Under the pieces are notes generated by a model. The model saw only the letters and a list, made by a program, of their open reading frames with translations. It searched no databases and had not been told where the DNA came from. A stretch of 64,000 nt of DNA from the NCBI RefSeq assembly GCF_030362815.1, contig NZ_JAUCGR010000002.1, forward strand, positions 62,001 to 126,000, in the 5' to 3' direction. The translations under genes were made by a program, and so were the position numbers. Positions 51,260 through 60,893 of this stretch are shown one piece after another (the stretch's first letter is position 1; every line of letters begins with the position of its first letter). The DNA comes from Cellulomonas edaphi. Its GTDB lineage: Bacteria; Actinomycetota; Actinomycetes; Actinomycetales; Cellulomonadaceae.

Positions 51260-52099
51260 ATGACGCATCCTGACCCCACGGCGTCCGGGCGGCTCCCGTA
51301 CGCCTTCACCACCCCGGGCTCGTCCTCGTTCGTCGACTTCCTCGCGTCGCACGCGCCCACCCTGCTCCCCGGCAACCGGCCGGTGCCCGTGGGCGACGTG
51401 CAGGCGCCGCACGGCACCACGATCGTCGCGCTCGCGTTCGACGGCGGCATCGTCATGGCGGGCGACCGGCGCGCCACCATGGGCTCGATGATCGCGAGCC
51501 GCGAGATCGAGAAGGTGTTCCCGGCGGACGAGTACTCCGCCGTCGGGATCGCCGGCACCGCCGGGCTGGCGGTGGAGCTCGTGCGGCTGTTCCAGCTCGA
51601 GCTCGAGCACTACGAGAAGATCGAGGGGAGCCTGCTCTCGCTCGACGGCAAGGCCAACCGCCTCGCGACGATGATCCGCGGCAACCTCGGGCTCGCGATG
51701 CAGGGTCTGGCCGTGGTGCCCCTGTTCGGCGGCTTCGACCTCGACCGGCGCACGGGCCGCATCTTCTCCTACGACGTCACCGGCGGCCGCTACGAGGAGC
51801 ACGACCACCACGCGGTCGGCTCCGGATCCGTGTTCGCGCGCGGCTCGCTCAAGAAGCTGTGGCGCCCGGGCCTGGACGCCGCCGAGGCCGTCCGGGTGGC
51901 GGTCGAGGCGCTCGTTGACGCGGCGGACGACGACTCCGCCACGGGCGGGCCGGACAGCACGCGGCGCATCTGGCCGGTCGTGGCCACGGTGACCGAGGCG
52001 GGCTACCTGCGCGTCTCGCAGGACGAGCTCGCGGGTGTGGCCGCAGCCTCGGAGGAGCGGCGCCGCGTGACGCACACGGACCGTGGGGGTGCCCGATGA
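51260..52099 (+). CDS. prcB: Proteasome beta subunit PrcB
   Basis: A 279-residue catalytic subunit of the 20S core. A 52-residue propeptide ends APHG-TTIVA, so autoprocessing exposes T53 as the nucleophile. Mature-numbering D17 and K33 are seen in [10 protein letters not shown] and REIEKVFPA. The remaining strands follow the Ntn-hydrolase fold. The gene is coupled to pup (6-base gap) and overlaps prcA by ATGA. The C-terminal tail is charged and variable. Confidence 0.96.
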   Translation: MTHPDPTASGRLPYAFTTPGSSSFVDFLASHAPTLLPGNRPVPVGDVQAPHGTTIVALAFDGGIVMAGDRRATMGSMIASREIEKVFPADEYSAVGIAGTAGLAVELVRLFQLELEHYEKIEGSLLSLDGKANRLATMIRGNLGLAMQGLAVVPLFGGFDLDRRTGRIFSYDVTGGRYEEHDHHAVGSGSVFARGSLKKLWRPGLDAAEAVRVAVEALVDAADDDSATGGPDSTRRIWPVVATVTEAGYLRVSQDELAGVAAASEERRRVTHTDRGGAR

Positions 52100-52794
52100 G
52101 CATGCCGTTCTACGTCTCGCCCGAGCAGCTGATGAAGGACCGGGCGGACTACGCGCGCAAGGGCATCGCGCGCGGCCGCTCGGTGGTGGTGCTGCAGTAC
52201 GACGACGGGATCGCGTTCGCGACCGAGAACGCGTCGCGCGCCCTGCACAAGGTCTCGGAGATTTACGACCGGATCGCCTTCGCCGCCGTGGGGAAGTACA
52301 ACGAGTTCGAGAACCTGCGCGTCGCGGGCGTGCGGTACGCCGACCTGCGGGGCTACTCCTACGACCGCGTCGACGTCACGGCCCGAGGCCTCGCCAACGC
52401 CTACGCCCAGACGCTCGGCACGGTGTTCACCACCGAGTCCAAGCCGCTCGAGGTGGAGCTCGTGGTCGCCGAGGTGGGCCACGTGCCCGACGGAGACCAG
52501 ATCTACCGGCTCGCCTACGACGGGTCGGTCACCGACGAGCACGGATGGGTGGTGATGGGCGGCCAGGCCGACCGCCTCGACTCGGTGGTGAGCGCCGGCT
52601 GGAGCCCCGGGATGACCCTGCCGGCGGTGCTCGGCCTGGCCGTGGCGGCGCTCGGCACCCCGGCGGACGAGGGCGGGACGCAGCGCGAGATCCCGGCCGC
52701 GCAGCTGGAGGTCGCGGTGCTCGACCGCACGCGCCCGCGGCGCACGTTCCGGCGGCTGTCCGGCCCGCTGCTGGAGGACCTGCTGCAGGCGTGA
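52096..52794 (+). CDS. prcA: Proteasome alpha subunit PrcA
   Basis: A 232-residue outer-ring subunit that gates the core and docks ARC. The N-terminal [20 protein letters not shown] is the gate/H0-helix segment and is in the usual position. The fold lacks a catalytic threonine, as expected. The start overlaps the prcB stop (ATGA), so both subunits are co-translated in one operon. The C-terminus ends without the HbYX motif, which belongs to the ATPase. Confidence 0.95.
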   Translation: MSMPFYVSPEQLMKDRADYARKGIARGRSVVVLQYDDGIAFATENASRALHKVSEIYDRIAFAAVGKYNEFENLRVAGVRYADLRGYSYDRVDVTARGLANAYAQTLGTVFTTESKPLEVELVVAEVGHVPDGDQIYRLAYDGSVTDEHGWVVMGGQADRLDSVVSAGWSPGMTLPAVLGLAVAALGTPADEGGTQREIPAAQLEVAVLDRTRPRRTFRRLSGPLLEDLLQA

Positions 52795-52867
52795 ACCGGT
52801 GGCGTGCGGCCGGGACGGCAGGGCACCACCGCTCCGGGGCCGACGAGGGTGGAGTGAGGCGAGGGAC

Positions 52868-54229
52868 ATGGACAGGCGGATCTTCGGACTGGAGACCGAG
52901 TACGGCGTGACCTGCGCGTCCGACGACGGTCGCGGGCTGTCGGCCGACGAGGTGGCGCGGTACCTGTTCCGCAAGGTGGTGGCCTGGGGCCGGTCGTCGA
53001 ACGTGTTCCTGCGCAACGGCTCGCGGCTGTACCTCGACGTCGGCTCGCACCCCGAGTACGCGACGGCCGAGTGCGACGACGTGCGGCAGCTCATCACCCA
53101 CGACCGCGCGGGCGAGCGGATCCTGGAGGGGCTCGTCGCCGACGCCCAGCAGCGCCTCGAGCACGAGGGTCTGCCCGGAACCATCCACCTGTTCAAGAAC
53201 AACACCGACTCGGCGGGCAACTCCTACGGCTGCCACGAGAACTACCTGGTGCGCCGGCAGGGGGACTTCGGGCGGCTCTCGGACGTCCTCGTCCCGTTCC
53301 TCATCACCCGGCAGATCCTCACCGGCGCCGGGAAGGTGCTCACGACACCCCGCGGCGCCGTGTACTGCCTGTCCCAGCGGGCGGACCACATCTGGGAGGC
53401 CGTCTCGAGCGCGACCACCCGGTCGCGACCCATCATCAACACGCGCGACGAGCCGCATGCCGACGCGGAGCACTTCCGGCGCCTGCACGTCATCGTCGGC
53501 GACTCCTCGATGGCCGAGCCCACCACGATGCTCAAGGTCGGTGCCACCGACCTGGTGCTGCGCATGATCGAGGCGGGCGTGCCCATGCGGGAGACGACGC
53601 TCGAGAACCCCATCCGTGCGATCCGCGAGATCAGCCACGACATGACGGGCAAGCACCCGATCACCATGGCCAACGGCCGCACCGCGACGGCGATCGAGCT
53701 GCAGGAGGAGTACCTGGGCCGCGTCGTGGACTTCGTCGACGCCCACGGCGGCCCCACGCCCGAGGTCAAGCAGGTGCTCGACCTGTGGGAGCGCGGACTG
53801 ACCGCCCTCGCGACGGGGGACCTGTCCCTGGTCGAGCGCGAGCTCGACTGGGTGATCAAGTACCGGCTCATCGAGCGCTACCGGGCGAAGCACGGCCTGG
53901 AGCTGTCCGACGTGCGCGTGCAGCGCCTCGACCTGGCCTACCACGACATCTCCCGCACCGAGGGTCTGTACAACCTGCTCGCGGCACGGGGGCTCGTGGA
54001 GCGGCTCACGCACGACGTCGAGATCTTCGAGGCGACCGCGGTGCCGCCTCAGACCACGCGCGCCAAGTTGCGCGGCGACTTCGTGCGGGCGGCCCAGGAG
54101 GCCCGGCGCGACTACACGGTGGACTGGGTGCACCTCAAGCTCAACGACCAGGCGCAGCGCACGGTGCTGTGCAAGGACCCGTTCCGCAGCGTCGACGACC
54201 GGGTGGAGCGGCTCATCGAGTCGATGTGA
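52868..54229 (+). CDS. pafA: Pup-protein ligase PafA
   Basis: A 453-residue ligase that activates the C-terminal glutamate of Pup with ATP and forms an isopeptide bond to substrate lysines. Motifs: [12 protein letters not shown] (Mg ligand glutamate), [37 protein letters not shown] and NTRDEPHAD. It lacks the acidic Dop loop after the first motif. ATG 52868 is preceded by GAGGCGAGGG, and the gap from prcA is 73 bases. The C-terminal domain is the small helical part typical of PafA. pafB and pafC do not follow; an FKBP lipoprotein gene does. Confidence 0.96.
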   Translation: MDRRIFGLETEYGVTCASDDGRGLSADEVARYLFRKVVAWGRSSNVFLRNGSRLYLDVGSHPEYATAECDDVRQLITHDRAGERILEGLVADAQQRLEHEGLPGTIHLFKNNTDSAGNSYGCHENYLVRRQGDFGRLSDVLVPFLITRQILTGAGKVLTTPRGAVYCLSQRADHIWEAVSSATTRSRPIINTRDEPHADAEHFRRLHVIVGDSSMAEPTTMLKVGATDLVLRMIEAGVPMRETTLENPIRAIREISHDMTGKHPITMANGRTATAIELQEEYLGRVVDFVDAHGGPTPEVKQVLDLWERGLTALATGDLSLVERELDWVIKYRLIERYRAKHGLELSDVRVQRLDLAYHDISRTEGLYNLLAARGLVERLTHDVEIFEATAVPPQTTRAKLRGDFVRAAQEARRDYTVDWVHLKLNDQAQRTVLCKDPFRSVDDRVERLIESM

Positions 54230-54277
54230 CGGCGGCCGCGGGCGAGACGCGCTGGCCGGCGCCCCAGGTCGGGGTCG

Positions 54278-54283
54278 TACAGT
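54278..54283 (+). promoter_or_regulatory. Possible -10 element for the FKBP gene
   Basis: TACAGT about 75 bases before GTG 54357, in the pafA-FKBP gap; the -35 is not clear. Confidence 0.35.
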
Positions 54284-54356
54284 GTCCCGCGCGGAGGGCC
54301 CTCGGGTCCCGCCGAGCCGCGGTCAGCGGCGGACTCCACCGACGGGAAGGGACGAC

Positions 54357-55235
54357 GTGCGACGACTGCAGGGCGCGCTCGCGCTCGTGCTGGCGACCAC
54401 GCTCAGCCTGGCCGGGTGCACCGACGACGCCGCACCGCCGCCCGACGTCACCGTCTCGGGCGTGTCCGGCGTCGCGCCGACGATCACCTACCTCACGCCC
54501 CTCGAGGTGGACTCCACCACGCGCGAGCAGATCTGGACCGGCACGGGCGACGAGGTGGTGGAGGACAAGCCCGTGCTGCTCGACTACTGGATCGAGGACG
54601 CCACCGACGCGAGCCTCGTCAAGGAGAGCTACTCGACCACGCCGGTCGCCCGCGTCATGACCCGCGCGGACCTGGGGTCCGACCTCTACGCGACCCTGAC
54701 GGGCCAGCGCGCAGGTGCGCGGGTGCTCCAGGTGAGCCCGGGCACGAGCACGGGCGCCGACAACGACCCCACGGTGACCGTGGTCGACGTGCTGCCGGTG
54801 CGCGCCAGCGGCACGCACGTGCCGCCGCGTGCGGACCTGCCTGCGGTGACGCTCGCGCCCGACGGCGCGCCGTCGATCAAGCCGACGGGCAAGGCGCCCC
54901 CCACCGACCTGGTCACGCAGCCGCTGATCCGCGGCACGGGGGCGCAGGTCACCGCGACCGACACGATCACCGTGCAGTACACGGGCTTCTCCTGGAAGTC
55001 GGGCGAGGCGTTCGACACCACGTGGACGCAGGGCATGCCGGTCTCGTTCTCGCTGCAGGACGTGCCGACGTGGGCCGAGGGCCTCGTCGACCAGCCCGCC
55101 GGGAGCCAGGTCATGCTCGTGGTGCCGCCCACCTACGCGCTCGGCGCGACGGCGAGCAAGGCGCTCTCGGGGCAGACCGTGGTGTTCGTCATCGACATCC
55201 TTTCCACCCGGACCCCTCAGGGAGCGGACTCGTGA
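54357..55235 (+). CDS. FKBP-type peptidyl-prolyl isomerase lipoprotein
   Basis: A 292-residue exported lipoprotein. The lipobox LSLAGC puts the lipid-anchored Cys at 21. A divergent N-terminal region (about 40-165) is followed by an FKBP domain (about 195-290) with [20 protein letters not shown] and VPPTYALG, the prolyl-isomerase core. It probably assists folding outside the membrane. GTG 54357 has AAGGGA 6 bases upstream. The gene follows pafA as in many actinobacteria but overlaps the hisF start by GTGA, an unusual junction of proteostasis and histidine genes. Confidence 0.9.
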   Translation: MRRLQGALALVLATTLSLAGCTDDAAPPPDVTVSGVSGVAPTITYLTPLEVDSTTREQIWTGTGDEVVEDKPVLLDYWIEDATDASLVKESYSTTPVARVMTRADLGSDLYATLTGQRAGARVLQVSPGTSTGADNDPTVTVVDVLPVRASGTHVPPRADLPAVTLAPDGAPSIKPTGKAPPTDLVTQPLIRGTGAQVTATDTITVQYTGFSWKSGEAFDTTWTQGMPVSFSLQDVPTWAEGLVDQPAGSQVMLVVPPTYALGATASKALSGQTVVFVIDILSTRTPQGADS

Positions 55236-56002
55236 GCCTCGCACTGCGTGTGATCCCGTGCCTCGACGTCGACGCGGGCCGCGTCGTCAAGGGCGTCAAC
55301 TTCGAGAACCTCCGCGACGCCGGGGACCCCGTGGAGCTGGCGCACCGGTACGACGCGGAGGGCGCCGACGAGCTGACCTTCCTGGACGTGTCCGCCTCCT
55401 CCGGCAACCGGGCCACCACGTACGAGGTGGTGCGCCGCACGGCCGAGGAGGTGTTCGTGCCCCTGACCGTCGGCGGCGGCGTGCGTACCGCGGAGGACGT
55501 CGACCTGCTGCTGCGGGCCGGCGCCGACAAGGTGGGCGTCAACACCGCGGCGATCGCACGGCCGGAGCTGATCGCCGAGGTCGCTCACCGCTTCGGGAGC
55601 CAGGTGCTGGTGCTGTCGGTCGACGCCCGGCGCGTCACGGGCGAGACGCGCACCGACTCGGGGTACGAGGTCACCACGCACGGCGGCCGGCGCGGCACGG
55701 GCATCGACGCCGTGGCGTGGGCTGCGAAGGCCGCGCAGCTCGGGGCGGGCGAGATCCTGCTCAACTCGATGGACGCCGACGGCACCAAGGACGGCTTCGA
55801 CCTCGAGATGCTGCGCGACGTCCGCGCCGAGGTGTCCGTGCCGTTGATCGCCAGCGGCGGAGCCGGAACGGCCGAGCACTTCGTCGCGGCCGCGAGGGCC
55901 GGGGCCGACGCCGTGCTCGCCGCGAGCGTGTTCCACTTCGGCGAGCTGACCGTCGCCGACGTCAAGGACGCGCTGCGCGCCGACGGCATCACCGTCCGCT
56001 GA
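55232..56002 (+). CDS. hisF: Imidazole glycerol phosphate synthase cyclase subunit HisF
   Basis: A 256-residue TIM barrel that, with HisH, converts PRFAR and ammonia to imidazole glycerol phosphate and AICAR. N-terminal [20 protein letters not shown] carries the catalytic D11-type residue and [10 protein letters not shown] the second catalytic aspartate region; GGGVRT and ASGGAGT phosphate loops are present. GTG 55232 is chosen for GGGAG 8 bases upstream and the GTGA overlap with the FKBP stop. hisH and hisA are not in the window; they should be encoded elsewhere. Convergent with the TIGR03085 gene. Confidence 0.96.
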   Translation: MSLALRVIPCLDVDAGRVVKGVNFENLRDAGDPVELAHRYDAEGADELTFLDVSASSGNRATTYEVVRRTAEEVFVPLTVGGGVRTAEDVDLLLRAGADKVGVNTAAIARPELIAEVAHRFGSQVLVLSVDARRVTGETRTDSGYEVTTHGGRRGTGIDAVAWAAKAAQLGAGEILLNSMDADGTKDGFDLEMLRDVRAEVSVPLIASGGAGTAEHFVAAARAGADAVLAASVFHFGELTVADVKDALRADGITVR

Positions 56003-56014
56003 GGCGTTCGGCGA

Positions 56015-56659
56015 TCAGGCGGGCAGCCGGGCGCCCAGCACGCTGACGTCCGCGGGGTCGCCCTCGAGCCGGACGTCGCTCGCGGCCCCGCGACCGAGGG
56101 CCCACAGGACGAGCTCGGGGACCGCGCCACGCACGACGACGGTGCCGTGGTCGCCGCGCGGCTTGCGCGCGCGGGTGCGGACCCCGTCGTCGCGCACGAG
56201 GACCACGCCCACGGGCAGACGTCGCAGCCGCATGCCACCGGAACGCAGCAGCTGCTCCCAGAGCGCCTCGACGAGCGGGGGGTCGAGCTGCCGGGCCGGG
56301 ACCGGACCGGAGCCGCGCCGCACGTCCTCGCCGTGCACGAACAGCTCGACGAGGTTGGCCAGGTCGCCGCCCAGGGCGACGGGGTTCCACCGGGACGGTC
56401 CCGCGGCGACGCGGTCGACGAGCTCGCGATAGCCGGCCTCGCTGCGTGCGGTGTCGGCGAGCGCCGCGATCGCGGACTCCGCGCGGGAGGCCAGCCCCGG
56501 CACCACGAGCGCCGCGGGGACGGTGGCCGACGACTCGCGCAGCACCACGTGCGCGGCGACGTGGCGGGCCTGCCACCCCTCGCACAGGGTGGGTGCCTCC
56601 GGGGAGACCTCCCGGAGAGCATCGGCCAGCTGCGCGCGCAGGAGCGGGTGCCAGGTCAC
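56015..56659 (-). CDS. TIGR03085 family DinB-fold metal-binding protein
   Basis: A 214-residue protein of the mycothiol-dependent maleylpyruvate isomerase N-terminal (DinB-like) group. The N-terminal LLRAQLADALREVSPEAPTL and TLCEGWQARHVAAHVV carry the first metal-ligand histidine of the fold; LVELFVHGEDVRRG supplies another. Family members often use mycothiol as cofactor, and the window encodes mshC, but a link is only inferred. GTG 56659 follows a GAGCAT hexamer by 6 bases on the minus strand. It lies between hisF and the ABC exporter genes, facing away from the exporters. Confidence 0.85.
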   Translation of the reverse strand: MTWHPLLRAQLADALREVSPEAPTLCEGWQARHVAAHVVLRESSATVPAALVVPGLASRAESAIAALADTARSEAGYRELVDRVAAGPSRWNPVALGGDLANLVELFVHGEDVRRGSGPVPARQLDPPLVEALWEQLLRSGGMRLRRLPVGVVLVRDDGVRTRARKPRGDHGTVVVRGAVPELVLWALGRGAASDVRLEGDPADVSVLGARLPA

Positions 56660-56665
56660 CCGAGC

Positions 56666-56671
56666 ATGCTC
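56666..56671 (-). promoter_or_regulatory. -10-like hexamer (GAGCAT) for a leaderless start
   Basis: Minus strand, ends exactly 6 bases before GTG 56659; weak match but correct spacing. Confidence 0.35.
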
Positions 56672-56753
56672 GCACGACCGCGGCCGGGCCGTGTGGGCAA
56701 CGCGTGAGACGATGACGACTTCCCCTGCTCCACCCGCTCGAAGGAACGACGTC

Positions 56754-58628
56754 GTGCCTGCTCGCGCCCCGAACGTCCCCCACCCCGCCGCGCTGCAGGG
56801 CTCCACCGGCATGCGCGGGGTCCGGCTCGTCGGGCGGGCGCTGCGCTCGCACCCGTGGGTGTACACGGCGGCCATCGGCGTCTCCGCGGTCTTCGGTGTC
56901 GCCACGGTCGCGGTGAGCCGGGTGCTCGGGTGGGCCACGGACCAGGTGGTGGTGCCCGCGCTCGAGGGCGACCAGGCGGCGCGCGACCGCATCTGGCAGG
57001 CCGGGCTGGTCATGATCGCCGTGGCGGTCACTCTCGCCGTGTCGGTGGCCCTGCGCCGCATCCTCGCGGGCCTCGGCTTCTCCCTGGTCCAGGAGGACCA
57101 CCGGCTCGCGGTCACCCGTCAGTACCTGCGCCTGCCGCTGTCGTGGCACCGGCGCCATCCCGCGGGTCAGCTGCTGTCCAACGCGGGGGCCGACGTCGAG
57201 GCGGCGACCACGGTCCTCAACCCGCTGCCGTTCGCGCTGGGTGTGCTGGCGATGATCTTCGTGGCGGCCTTCCAGCTGTTCCGCACGGACGTCTACCTCG
57301 CGATCGCGGCCCTCGCGGCGCTGCCGCTGACCCTCGTGGCGAACCTCGTGTTCCAGAAGTACATGTCGCCCGCCATCACCCGCGCGCAGCAGCTGCGTGC
57401 CGAGGTGGCGGACATCGCGCACGAGAGCTTCGAGGGTGCGGTGCTGGTCAAGTCGCTGGGCACGGAGGACCGCGAGGAGCAGCGCTTCGCCGCGCGCGCG
57501 TCCCAGCTGGCCGCGGCCAACGTACGCGTCGGCATCGTGCGTGCGTTCTTCGATCCCGTCATCGAGCTGCTGCCGAGCCTCGGCACGCTCGCCGTGCTGG
57601 TGGTCGGCACCGCGCGCGTCATCCACGGCGACATCGACACGGGCGACGTGGTGGGCGCGGCCTACCTGCTCACCCTGCTCGCGTTCCCGGTGCGCGCCTT
57701 CGGGTGGGTGCTCGGTGACATGCCCCGCGCCCTGGTGGGTCACGACCGCATCGCCCGCGTGCTGGACGCGCGCGCCGACCTTCCCCCGGGGGACCGCCGC
57801 TGGTCCCCGACGGGGGCCGGTGCCCGCGTCGAGCTCGACGGCGTGACGCGCACCGTGCCGACGCCGGAGGGGGAGGTCGCTCTGGTGCGGGACGCCCACC
57901 TCGAGGTGGCCGCAGGCACCACGGTCGCCGTCGTCGGTTCGACGGGCGCGGGAAAGACGAGCTTGGTCGCGCTCGTCGCGCGGCTCGCCGACCCGAGCGC
58001 CGGCGTCGTGCGGATCGACGGGCTCGACGTGCGCGAGGTGCTCCCGGCGGACCTGTCCGCGCACGTCGCGTTCGTGGCGCAGTCGACCTTCGTCTTCGAG
58101 GACACGGTCCGCGGCAACGTCTCGCTCGCCGACGAGGGCGACGTCGGGGCACCCACGGACGACGAGGTGTGGGAGGCGCTGCGCCTGGCGCGCGTCGACG
58201 ACGTGGTGCGCGCGCTGCCCGGCGGCCTCGACGCGCCGCTCGGCGAGCGGGGGGCCAACCTGTCGGGCGGTCAGCGCCAGCGGCTGGCCCTCGCACGGGC
58301 GCTCGTGCGGCGGCCCAAGGTGCTCGTGCTCGACGACGCGACCTCGGCGGTGGATCCCCGGATCGAGCAGCAGATCCTCACCGGGCTGCGCGGGGAGGCC
58401 GGCGCGCCCACGGTGCTGCTGGTCGCCTACCGGATGTCCTCCGTGCTGCTCGCCGACGAGGTGGTGCACATCGAGGGCGGCCGCATCGTCGACCGTGGCT
58501 CGCACGCCGAGCTGCTCGCCCGCGACGAGGGCTACCGCGAGCTGGCGACCGCGTACGAGCAGGAGTCGGACCGGCGCGCGGCCGAGGCCGCCGACGAGGC
58601 CGCCGCGGAGATGGGGGTCGCGCGATGA
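56754..58628 (+). CDS. ABC exporter half-transporter A (permease-ATPase fusion)
   Basis: A 624-residue protein with a six-helix transmembrane domain (about 25-320) and an ATPase domain (about 355-590). Walker A VVGSTGAGKTSL, Q-loop FVAQSTFVFEDTV, signature NLSGGQRQRLALA and Walker B VLVLDDATSAVD are seen. In Walker B the catalytic glutamate is replaced by aspartate, so this site probably hydrolyses ATP poorly, as in heterodimeric exporters. It pairs with the next gene, which overlaps by ATGA. GTG 56754 is preferred because AAGGA lies 8 bases upstream; ATG 56712 is the alternative. Substrate unknown; it interrupts the his gene order. Confidence 0.93.
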   Translation: MPARAPNVPHPAALQGSTGMRGVRLVGRALRSHPWVYTAAIGVSAVFGVATVAVSRVLGWATDQVVVPALEGDQAARDRIWQAGLVMIAVAVTLAVSVALRRILAGLGFSLVQEDHRLAVTRQYLRLPLSWHRRHPAGQLLSNAGADVEAATTVLNPLPFALGVLAMIFVAAFQLFRTDVYLAIAALAALPLTLVANLVFQKYMSPAITRAQQLRAEVADIAHESFEGAVLVKSLGTEDREEQRFAARASQLAAANVRVGIVRAFFDPVIELLPSLGTLAVLVVGTARVIHGDIDTGDVVGAAYLLTLLAFPVRAFGWVLGDMPRALVGHDRIARVLDARADLPPGDRRWSPTGAGARVELDGVTRTVPTPEGEVALVRDAHLEVAAGTTVAVVGSTGAGKTSLVALVARLADPSAGVVRIDGLDVREVLPADLSAHVAFVAQSTFVFEDTVRGNVSLADEGDVGAPTDDEVWEALRLARVDDVVRALPGGLDAPLGERGANLSGGQRQRLALARALVRRPKVLVLDDATSAVDPRIEQQILTGLRGEAGAPTVLLVAYRMSSVLLADEVVHIEGGRIVDRGSHAELLARDEGYRELATAYEQESDRRAAEAADEAAAEMGVAR

Positions 58629-60427
58629 GCGAGCACCGGATGGCACCCGCGAGCACCCTGGGCGTGCTCGCCACCCTGCGCCGCGGGACGGAGGTCTCGC
58701 CGCAGCTGCTGCACGGGCTCGCGGTGACCGTGCTGCTCGCGGTGCTCGCCGCGGTGGGGCGCGTGGTGGTCCCGATCGCCGTGCAGCAGACCGTCGACAC
58801 CGGGATCCTCGCGCCGGGCGGCCCCGACCTCGAGCGCGTGGTCTGGCTGGCGTCGGCGGCGACGGTCGTGCTCCTGGTCGGCGCGGTGTGCTCGGCATAC
58901 GTCAACGTGCGGCTCTTCCGGGCCAGCGAGGCCGGCCTGCTCGAGCTGCGCACGCGCGCGTTCCGGCACGTGCACGACCTGTCGGTGCTCACCCAGAACA
59001 CCGAGCGGCGTGGGTCGCTGGTCTCGCGCGTGACCTCCGACGTCGACACCATCTCGCTGTTCGTCCAGTGGGGCGGCATCATGCTGCTCGTCTCCGGGCT
59101 GCAGATCCTGGTCGCCACGGTGCTCATGGCCGTCTACGCGTGGCAGCTCGCGCTGCTGGTCTGGCTTTGCTTCGTGCCCTTGGTGGTCGTCCTGCAGCCG
59201 CTGCAGAAGCGGGTCAACGCGCGCTACACGCTGGTGCGCGAGCGCTACGGCGCGATGCTGGGTGCGGTCTCCGAGGCCGTGGTGGGCGCGGAGACCATCC
59301 GTGCCTACGGCGTCGCCGACCGCTCCCAGCGGCGCATCGACGCCAGCATCACGGGAACGCGCGGCGCGATGGTCCGGGCGCAGAACCTGGTCGCCACCGT
59401 GTTCGCGTCGGGCGTGCTCGTCGCCAACACGGTGCTGGCGGTCGTGATCGTCGCGGGCACCTACCTCGGGGTCACGGGCGAGGTGAGCGCCGGCCAGCTG
59501 CTCGCGTTCCTGTTCCTGGTCCAGCTGTTCACCGGGCCGGTCCAGATGGCGACCGAGGTGCTCAACGAGCTGCAGAACGCCATCGCGGGCTGGCGTCGCG
59601 TGCTCGGGGTCATCGAGACGCCGGTGACGGTCGTCGACGCGGGCGAGTCGGGCGTGCCGTCGCCGCGCGGGCCCGCCGGCGTCCGGCTGGAGGGCGTCGA
59701 CTTCTCCTACCCGGACGGCCCGACCGTGCTGCGTGGCGTGCACCTGCACGTCCCGGCCGGCTCGTCGGTGGCCGTGGTCGGCGCGACCGGCTCGGGCAAG
59801 ACGACGATCGCCCGGCTCGTCGCGCGGTTCATGGACCCCTCGTCGGGCCGCGTGCTGCTGGACGGTGACGACCTGCGCGACGTGCCGCTCGCGACGCTGC
59901 GCGAGCGCGTGGTGCTGGTGCCCCAGGAGGGCTTCCTGTTCGACGGCACGCTCGGCGAGAACATGGCGTACGGGCTGCGCGACGGGCCGGTCGACGACGC
60001 TCTCGACCAGCGGGCGCTCGTGCGCGAGGCCGTGGACGCGCTCGGTCTCGACGGCTGGGTCGGCGAGCTCGGCGCGGGGCTCGACACCCCGGTGGGCCAG
60101 CGCGGCGAGTCGCTGTCGGCGGGGGAGCGGCAGCTGGTCGCGCTCGTGCGTGCCTACCTCGCGAGCCCCGACCTGCTGCTGCTCGACGAGGCCACCTCCG
60201 CGGTCGACCCGGCGACCGAGGTCCGGATCGCGCGCGCGCTCGCCTCGCTCACGCGGGGCCGCACGACGCTGACGATCGCGCACCGGCTCTCCACGGCGGA
60301 GGCGGCCGACGCGGTCGTCGTGGTGGATGCGGGCGTCGTGGTCGAGCACGGCCACCACGACGAGCTCGTCGCGCTGGACGGGGTGTACGCCTCGATGCAT
60401 CGGGCGTGGGTGTCACAGACCCGCTGA
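58625..60427 (+). CDS. ABC exporter half-transporter B (permease-ATPase fusion)
   Basis: A 600-residue partner of the previous protein with six membrane helices (about 25-310) and an ATPase (about 345-590). Walker [16 protein letters not shown], Walker [13 protein letters not shown] with the catalytic glutamate, and switch histidine in [11 protein letters not shown] are intact. The signature is [14 protein letters not shown] instead of LSGGQ. The combination of an intact catalytic glutamate here and an intact signature in partner A leaves one good and one degenerate ATP site, the classic asymmetric heterodimer. Start overlaps the partner's stop by ATGA. It is followed by hisI after 70 bases. 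Confidence 0.93.
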   Translation: MSEHRMAPASTLGVLATLRRGTEVSPQLLHGLAVTVLLAVLAAVGRVVVPIAVQQTVDTGILAPGGPDLERVVWLASAATVVLLVGAVCSAYVNVRLFRASEAGLLELRTRAFRHVHDLSVLTQNTERRGSLVSRVTSDVDTISLFVQWGGIMLLVSGLQILVATVLMAVYAWQLALLVWLCFVPLVVVLQPLQKRVNARYTLVRERYGAMLGAVSEAVVGAETIRAYGVADRSQRRIDASITGTRGAMVRAQNLVATVFASGVLVANTVLAVVIVAGTYLGVTGEVSAGQLLAFLFLVQLFTGPVQMATEVLNELQNAIAGWRRVLGVIETPVTVVDAGESGVPSPRGPAGVRLEGVDFSYPDGPTVLRGVHLHVPAGSSVAVVGATGSGKTTIARLVARFMDPSSGRVLLDGDDLRDVPLATLRERVVLVPQEGFLFDGTLGENMAYGLRDGPVDDALDQRALVREAVDALGLDGWVGELGAGLDTPVGQRGESLSAGERQLVALVRAYLASPDLLLLDEATSAVDPATEVRIARALASLTRGRTTLTIAHRLSTAEAADAVVVVDAGVVVEHGHHDELVALDGVYASMHRAWVSQTR

Positions 60428-60485
60428 CGCCGGAGGCGGCTGCGAGCAGCGACGGACGGTGCCGTCGGCGCGCGTCGCCGCGTGG

Positions 60486-60491
60486 CAGGAT
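60486..60491 (+). promoter_or_regulatory. -10-like hexamer (CAGGAT) for a leaderless start
   Basis: Ends exactly 6 bases before GTG 60498 of hisI; suggests the hisI-trpE unit has its own promoter after the exporter genes. Confidence 0.4.
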
Positions 60492-60497
60492 CGGCAC

Positions 60498-60893
60498 GTG
60501 CCTGAGCTCGACACCCCCCTGGATCCCGCCGTCGCAGCGCGCCTCAAGCGCGACGAGAACGGCCTCGTCGCTGCCGTCGTGCAGCAGCACGACTCGCTCG
60601 AGGTGCTCATGCTCGGCTGGATGGACGACGAGGCCCTGCGCCGCACGCTCACCACGGGCCGCGTGACCTTCTGGAGCCGCTCCCGCCAGGAGTACTGGCG
60701 CAAGGGCGACACTTCCGGGCACCGGCAGTACGTGCGAGCCGTCAGCCTGGACTGCGACGGGGACGCGCTGCTCGTCTCGGTCGACCAGGTGGGGGCGGCG
60801 TGCCACACGGGCGCACGCACCTGCTTCGAGGCCGGCGGGCCGCTTCCCGCCGTCGTCGGCGACCGCGAGACCAGCACGGGGGGATCGGCATGA
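60498..60893 (+). CDS. hisI: Phosphoribosyl-AMP cyclohydrolase HisI
   Basis: A 131-residue zinc/magnesium enzyme for the third step of histidine synthesis. Metal-binding motifs [15 protein letters not shown] (aspartates and cysteine) and [13 protein letters not shown] (two cysteines) are present, as is the N-terminal [20 protein letters not shown]. It is the single-domain form without HisE. GTG 60498 fits a leaderless start (CAGGAT 6 bases upstream). The stop overlaps the trpE start by ATGA, coupling histidine and tryptophan genes. Confidence 0.96.
   Translation: MPELDTPLDPAVAARLKRDENGLVAAVVQQHDSLEVLMLGWMDDEALRRTLTTGRVTFWSRSRQEYWRKGDTSGHRQYVRAVSLDCDGDALLVSVDQVGAACHTGARTCFEAGGPLPAVVGDRETSTGGSA

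Noticed and set aside
56712..56753. Upstream ATG start for the first ABC exporter gene
   Set aside because: In frame, but no ribosome-binding site or -10 hexamer precedes it, whereas GTG 56754 has AAGGA at good spacing.
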